A stretch of DNA of 64,000 bases from Priapulus caudatus. Taxonomy: Eukaryota > Priapulida > Priapulimorpha > Priapulimorphida > Priapulidae. Positions within the stretch are counted from its first letter, which is position 1. Every line of letters starts with the position of its first letter. Location: NCBI RefSeq assembly GCF_000485595.1, contig NW_014577315.1, positions 27,541-91,540 of the forward strand, written 5' to 3'. Both the position numbers and the translations under genes were made by a program. Shown one piece after another: positions 60,702 to 64,000 of this stretch. The notes under the pieces were generated by a model. The model was not told the DNA's origin and searched no databases. It saw only the letters and a program-made list of their open reading frames with translations.

Positions 60702-61811
60702 CGATGATGATGATGATGATGTCGATGATGGCGATGATGACGACGACAACGATGATGATGATGATGACGATGATTATGAGGAATAAGAAGAAATATAAAA
60801 AAAAGAAGAAGAAGAAGAAGAAGAAGAAGAAGAAGAAGAAGAAGAAGAAGAAGAAGAAGAAGAAGAAGAAGAAGAAGAAGAAGAAGAAGAAGAAGGAGAA
60901 GAAGAAGAAGAAGAAGAAGAAGAAGAAGAAGAAGAAGAAGAAGAAGAAGAAGAAGAAAAAGACGATCAACCATGGGTGTTGCGGGATATACAGTATCCCC
61001 ATTTAAATACACATGTTGTATTTATATCATGATATTTATATCATGTTGCATCAAATGGGTGTTGTAGCGTATACGATACATCCTTACAATACCCATGTTG
61101 TAGTTATAGCATGCTGTTTATACGTGTTGTAACAAATACGGGTGTTGTATGTCACCCTGCTACCGTACCGTACCTCTACCTTACATGCCCTATTCATACC
61201 GTACTTATAGTACGTATTTTATTGCTACCGTTCTCATAGTACGGATTTTATTGCTACCGTTCGTATAGCACGGATCTTATTGCTAACGTTCTTATAGTAC
61301 GTATCTTATTGCTACCATTCTTATAGCACGTATTATATCGTTATCGCACTTACTTGTCTCGGAATTCGTTTGCGTCGCGGTCGAGGCGGCCGTGTCTCTC
61401 GTCGAGGCGGTCCTTCTCTCTGCGGTTGTCTTCGACGATCTCGCGCGCTTGGTTCAGCTCCGTCTCGAAGATCTGCCGGATGATGATGTTGAGCCTCTCG
61501 AGCTTCGTCTTGTAGAACTCGACGTCGGAAGACAGCTTCTTGTTGTGGAACTCGAGGAAGCGCACCGCCTCGATGTAGTTGCACAGGCGGTCGTTGAGGT
61601 CGGACAGGTCACGCTTCTCTCGCTCGCGGTGCGCGACGACGGCCATCGGCGAGCTCATGTCGCCCGTGAACGACATGATCGTCGACGTCTGGTCGGCGAG
61701 GTTCCTGATCGCCGAGCCTCGAGGCTGGATGTTCGACTTGAGTCCGTAGTCGTCGGAACTCACCTGGCCCGTGCTGTAGCTCGAGCGCGTGATCGTTTCC
61801 GATGAACTCAT
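47950..61811 (-). CDS. Gene A: cytoplasmic intermediate filament protein with lamin tail domain, 11 coding exons, complete
   Basis: The spliced exons total 1644 nt (547 residues plus stop). Residues 1-64 are a Ser/Thr-rich head. Coil 1A is about 65-100, with the signature [16 protein letters not shown]. Coil 1B (about 103-248) is near 145 residues, the long lamin-like form known from protostome IF proteins. Coil 2 runs to about 416 and ends in the helix-termination motif [14 protein letters not shown] lamin tail domain follows from about 455, with GWQIRR and [12 protein letters not shown]. There is no C-terminal CaaX box and no obvious nuclear localisation signal, so I infer a cytoplasmic filament subunit rather than a nuclear lamin. 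Every intron is GT-AG and every junction phase matches, which strongly supports the model. One oddity is that the tail domain lacks about 20 residues of the usual fold between exons 9 and 10. The coordinates span the introns; exons are listed separately. Confidence 0.93.
48235..48303 (-). CDS. Gene A exon 10: lamin tail domain, later strands
   Basis: 69 nt, phase 0, encoding [20 protein letters not shown] then RGD. The acceptor follows ttttttcag and the donor is gtaagcaac. It matches the W-x-G...TxLxNxxGxE part of the domain. The usual V-W-A...PP...L-V-F segment before this part is absent. Confidence 0.88.
49227..49322 (-). CDS. Gene A exon 9: lamin tail domain core
   Basis: 96 nt, phase 0. 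It encodes 32 residues with GWQIRR, then [12 protein letters not shown]. This closely matches the core lamin tail motif (GWxLxRxxD...YxFPxxxxLKAG). The acceptor follows ttttacag and the donor is gtatgtcca. Confidence 0.95.
49534..49673 (-). CDS. Gene A exon 8: start of lamin tail domain
   Basis: 140 nt. The acceptor is ccttccgcag and the donor gtacgtgcc. It encodes a short linker and then [20 protein letters not shown] followed by NTT, matching the first strands of the lamin tail domain (SxKGxVxIxExxxxGxFIxLxN). Confidence 0.93.
50232..50290 (-). CDS. Gene A exon 7: linker between rod and tail domain
   Basis: A small 59 nt exon. Its first base completes the Arg codon split after exon 6, and it ends in phase 1 at gtaagtagg. 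It encodes [19 protein letters not shown], with no recognised motif. It is supported by good splice sites (cttcctcag acceptor) and by phase agreement with both neighbours. Confidence 0.85.
50600..51025. repeat. GTGC/TG microsatellite in gene A intron 6
   Basis: About 425 bp of TGCG and TG repeats. It ends only about ten bases from the exon 6 donor (51033). The many Cys/Val- or Thr/His-rich frames are artefacts. Confidence 0.95.
51034..51254 (-). CDS. Gene A exon 6: end of coil 2 and helix-termination motif
   Basis: 221 nt, starting in phase 0 after gttctcgcag and ending ACT AG|gtacgc. It encodes the C-terminal part of the rod, with [20 protein letters not shown] followed by EE. This is the hallmark helix-termination motif of the IF family. 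The intron begins almost directly with a long CA/TG-type microsatellite. Confidence 0.96.
51303..51434. repeat. 44 bp tandem repeat, three copies, in gene A intron 5
   Basis: Units share CTTCTTATATTTCAGTTATT followed by CTTATAGACTT. No other function apparent. Confidence 0.85.
52249..52374 (-). CDS. Gene A exon 5: coil 2
   Basis: 126 nt, phase 0, 42 residues beginning [16 protein letters not shown] and ending VIGLKSR. The acceptor follows acattcag and the donor is gtaagagtt. The sequence is charged coiled coil, as expected in the middle of coil 2. Confidence 0.92.
52633..52791 (-). CDS. Gene A exon 4: linker L12 and start of coil 2
   Basis: 159 nt, phase 0 on both sides, 53 residues. It contains [18 protein letters not shown], matching the conserved start of IF coil 2 (LxxAxRDIRxEYE). 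The donor is AGG|gtatgc and the acceptor follows acggcag. Confidence 0.93.
53285..53380 (-). CDS. Gene A exon 3: end of coil 1B
   Basis: 96 nt, phase 0 on both sides. It encodes 32 residues, including the IF-typical run [15 protein letters not shown]. The donor is gtgcgc, a weaker GT site than the others in this gene. The acceptor follows atatttcag. Confidence 0.9.
53500..53805. repeat. (GAT)n then (GTC/GTT)n then (GGT)n in gene A intron 2
   Basis: Nearly pure (GAT)n of about 100 bp near 53515-53617, followed by GTC/GTT and GGT triplets. The Asp-, Ser-, Met- and His-rich frames are artefacts. Confidence 0.95.
54178..54258. repeat. (GGT)n/(GGC)n triplet tract in gene A intron 2
   Basis: Short GGT/GGC array ending about 45 bases from exon 2 (54305). 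Confidence 0.85.
54305..54491 (-). CDS. Gene A exon 2: coil 1B
   Basis: 187 nt. The acceptor is ttttag|ATTCC and the donor gtaagtacg. The first base completes the codon split after exon 1, then 62 codons follow. The product is a leucine-rich heptad pattern (for example [16 protein letters not shown]), the part of coil 1B containing the 42-residue stretch typical of lamins and protostome IF proteins. The intron before it is 6.9 kb. Confidence 0.93.
54597..54680. mobile_element. 84 bp foldback element in gene A intron 1
   Basis: Arms 54597-54629 and 54648-54680 match at 30 of 33 positions (inner part ATAGGAATAACAAAA), with an 18 bp loop. No clear target duplication. Non-coding; resembles a small MITE. 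Confidence 0.65.
54690..60420. other. Gene A intron 1, mainly unique sequence
   Basis: Only a 20 bp-unit CACGTACACGCGGGTA minisatellite (58187-58283) stands out. The open frames are short and I recognise no exon. The final 900 bp before exon 1 is repeat-rich and listed separately. Confidence 0.55.
60663..60958. repeat. (GAT)n followed by a 150 bp (GAA)n tract in gene A intron 1
   Basis: GAT/GAC triplets at 60663-60775, then nearly uninterrupted GAA triplets at about 60800-60957 on the plus strand, i.e. TTC in the gene A transcript. It can form triplex DNA. The Leu- or Lys-rich frames are artefacts. Confidence 0.95.
60970..61150. repeat. Degenerate ATGGGTGTTGYR tandem repeat
   Basis: Two or three diverged copies of a roughly 70-90 bp unit sharing ATGGGTGTTG, GATAYA and CATGTTGTA blocks. 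Confidence 0.55.
61206..61340. repeat. 29 bp tandem repeat next to exon 1 donor of gene A
   Basis: Four to five copies of a unit containing TATAGTACGGATYTTATTGC and ending TACCGTTCT. The array stops 13 bases from the donor at 61353. Confidence 0.85.
61354..61811 (-). CDS. Gene A exon 1: head, coil 1A, start of coil 1B
   Basis: The ATG at 61811-61809 opens a frame beginning [13 protein letters not shown]. The exon encodes 152 codons plus two bases and ends AA|gtaagtg. It holds the head, coil 1A ([16 protein letters not shown]) and about 50 residues of coil 1B. This ATG is chosen because it is the first in frame and gives a normal short IF head. Confidence 0.95.
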
Positions 61812-61939
61812 GATGCTCGTTGATGAGAGTGGCGAGACAGAGACAGAGACGAAAAGAGAGAGAGGGAGACGTGGATGCTAGCCGGGAAGAGAGTGCGCGA
61901 TAGCAGGCGAGCGACGATGGGGTAGAGTCAGCAACACTG

Positions 61940-61980
61940 CAGCGTGAGCGGGCGGCCGGCGCGCTGATATAAAGGCCTAG
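61940..61980 (-). promoter_or_regulatory. Possible core promoter of gene A (weak TATA-like site)
   Basis: On the minus strand, TTTATAT at about 61968-61974 lies about 155 bases upstream of the gene A ATG in a GC-rich stretch. It would place transcription start near 61940 and give a roughly 130 nt 5' UTR. The match is weak and also reads as TATAAA on the other strand. No other promoter element is evident. Confidence 0.25.
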
Positions 61981-64000
61981 TCACAACCTCCGCCGGCAGA
62001 CCGGCCCTCGGTTTCGATTGGCCGCCGCTGGCGAGATATATGCTAATGGAATAAATACCGGTTTTAAGCGGCGTGTTGGCGCATTGTGGCTCAGCTGGTA
62101 GACGGCTCACACCCATGCGATGCGGCGACACCGGCCGGCGAATTCAGCGGGGCTGGCGGTGAGAGCTTGAAACGCGTTTGTTAATTCATGTTTTGCGAAA
62201 AAAGAAAAAATCATCGGTCCTCACCCAAACTACACGAGAAAGTTGCTTTGCCGGAGGCATGGGCATCGTTTATCGCTTACTCATGCTCGTATCTGAGATT
62301 GCAACCATCTCCACGCTCTCCGTATATGATGAACAATAATCGCCTCCATTACCTGCACCGCCCTGAAAACATCGACCGCTCTCGAGAAGTTTAAACACGA
62401 ATGATTTTTTTATGGTTTTTTACACGGCGGGTAATAACGACGTACATTTAGGTGGCAGGAGATTTTACTTTCGGGCTTAGTGTCGTCAGTCTCGTAGATC
62501 GTCGTTTGGTTTTCGATTGATGTCTGACGAGGCAGTGAGAGGCGAGACCATCATCGGTGGTTCGCATACCATCTCTACTTATAATTACGCTCATTCTTGT
62601 TGGCAGTTTTTGCCGTGATATATGATGGTCGTGTCGTATAGCAGTGTATCTTTGCACACGCAGTCGCGCGCACTTCCTATAACAGATCCCTAACAGACTA
62701 CGCGACTGGCTATCTAATAACCTTGGGTGACCCCTATTGTACGGCCATGCGAAAATTCCCTTGAAACCCACACCGGTGATGTATAGGAGGCGGAACACCA
62801 AATCGTGTGTCAAGGGAGACGGGACAGACTTGCATGAGCAGAAAAGCATCACCACGTGAACCGCAGAGTTCTGTTCAACCCAACCGTAATTAACGAGCAG
62901 CAGTATGCAGGGTTGATGCCCCCCTGTACGACTAGGCGCACGTTAAGAGTCAGACATGGGCAGTCGCACTGTCTATAGTCACCGCTAACAATGCCTGGAG
63001 AGCTCGTTTAGTCCAGCGAAACGCATTCTAGAAGAGATCGGGCCGATGTGAAGGCGTAAACAACGTGGGAAAGGCCGTGACCTCTTTTGTTGGAGACACG
63101 TAGAAGGCGAGCATGTTCGGCGCGTCTACAATCACACGCAGCGGCAGGGAATGCGTCGCGGTTAGGTGTACTCAGCGACAGGGAGCAGGTGTTGGGCGTG
63201 AAGCCGCGCTGATGAGGACATAGTGACAGGCGATTAATGGAGGGGCGCGGCGGCGGACGAGGGCTCTAATAACAACGAATATTCGCTTCATGTGCGTGCG
63301 TGTCCGTGCGCGCGCGCTTGCGTGCGCGCTTGCGTGTGGGTGTATGCATACAACGTGTGGGTGTATGCATGCACGGGTGCGTGTGGGTGTATGCGTGCGT
63401 GTGCGCGCGCGTATGTCCGGGTGTGCGTGCCTGTGCGTGATTGTATCAACTTGTAGTCTACTGCACTAGGCTGTGTGTTCATGCGCCTATACCGAAATCA
63501 ACCTCAGCTCGAGTTTAATTTCAGTATGCTTTAACGACACGATTTTTAAGACGCGAGTATGCTAGTAGGATTACTATAGATGCAAGAGAGCTTTGCTGTG
63601 TTACTGTACGCTTTTAGGGTGTGTGTGTTTAAATACATATCAGCCGAGGAGTGTCTGATCGATCCACAAAAAACTGCACACGCTGAAGGCTATAGCAAGA
63701 TCACAAAAGCTCGTTATTTCGTTGACAATGTCAACTCACGTTTGTTTTCAAGTTGTTCGATTCCGGCAGTTGTCTCTCGTGAACGCCCAGTGACGTCATC
63801 GCATAATTCTTAAACATGTCAGGCAACTCATACTCATAGTCATGGTGAATGAACGCACGCCCAGCGTGGTACCCCACCTAAAATACCTGGCTCATTAATA
63901 ACACACTATTTTACACAGACAAGACATGATGTTTCTAACGTCGGCGTTAATTTCTCTCTCTCTCTCTTTTGTCTCTTCCTTTCTTTCTCTCGCCCTCTCT
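61981..64000. other. Upstream of gene A, no gene recognised
   Basis: It contains a GTGC-type microsatellite (63290-63440) and the start of a CT tract (63950-64000). Frames up to 135 residues lack recognisable domains or splice-supported structure. Confidence 0.5.

Noticed and set aside
62080-62160. tRNA-like A box (GTGGCTCAGCTGGTAGA)
   Set aside because: There is no matching B box (GGTTCGAATCC) and no acceptor or anticodon stem could be drawn.

Overview
The window looks like nuclear DNA from an invertebrate animal. It has GT-AG introns, many micro- and minisatellites, palindromic transposon relics and internal runs of the telomere hexamer CCCTAA/TTAGGG. The two genes I can support both encode intermediate filament (IF) proteins. 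The complete one has the long, lamin-like coil 1B and a lamin tail domain, the pattern of protostome cytoplasmic IF proteins. I cannot name the species.

Genes. Both lie on the minus strand and are read from high to low coordinates. Gene A (61811 down to 47950) is a complete cytoplasmic IF gene. It has 11 coding exons whose splice phases all match and give a 547-residue protein: head, coil 1A, coil 1B, coil 2, helix-termination motif and lamin tail domain. An AATAAA signal lies 254 bases after the stop. Gene B (17485 down to at least 290) is a divergent IF-like gene with a 254-residue head and a clear coil 1A. Its second and third exons are coiled coil and joined in phase. It may continue beyond the left edge. 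The genes follow one another in the same orientation and both begin Met-Ser-Ser, which fits an old tandem duplication.

Layout. 1-17485: gene B, with a 14 kb intron holding minisatellites and six palindromic elements. 17486-24520: upstream of gene B, with a 479 bp palindromic element carrying a 37 bp palindrome inserted near its centre. 24521-47398: a block of near-identical repeats (units called U1, H, U2 and U3 here) containing two gaps of exactly 25 N. The copies differ mainly by one-base indels, so most of this block is probably a gap-filling artefact rather than real tandem duplication. 47399-61811: gene A. 61812-64000: upstream of gene A, with no further gene seen.

The most unusual biology is a set of very small palindromic insertions, three of them only 37-48 bp long with 7-8 bp target duplications, plus larger foldback elements, some enclosing telomere repeats. 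I see no operon, CRISPR array, RNA gene or complete transposase. Apart from the two IF genes, the open frames are low-complexity or antisense shadows.
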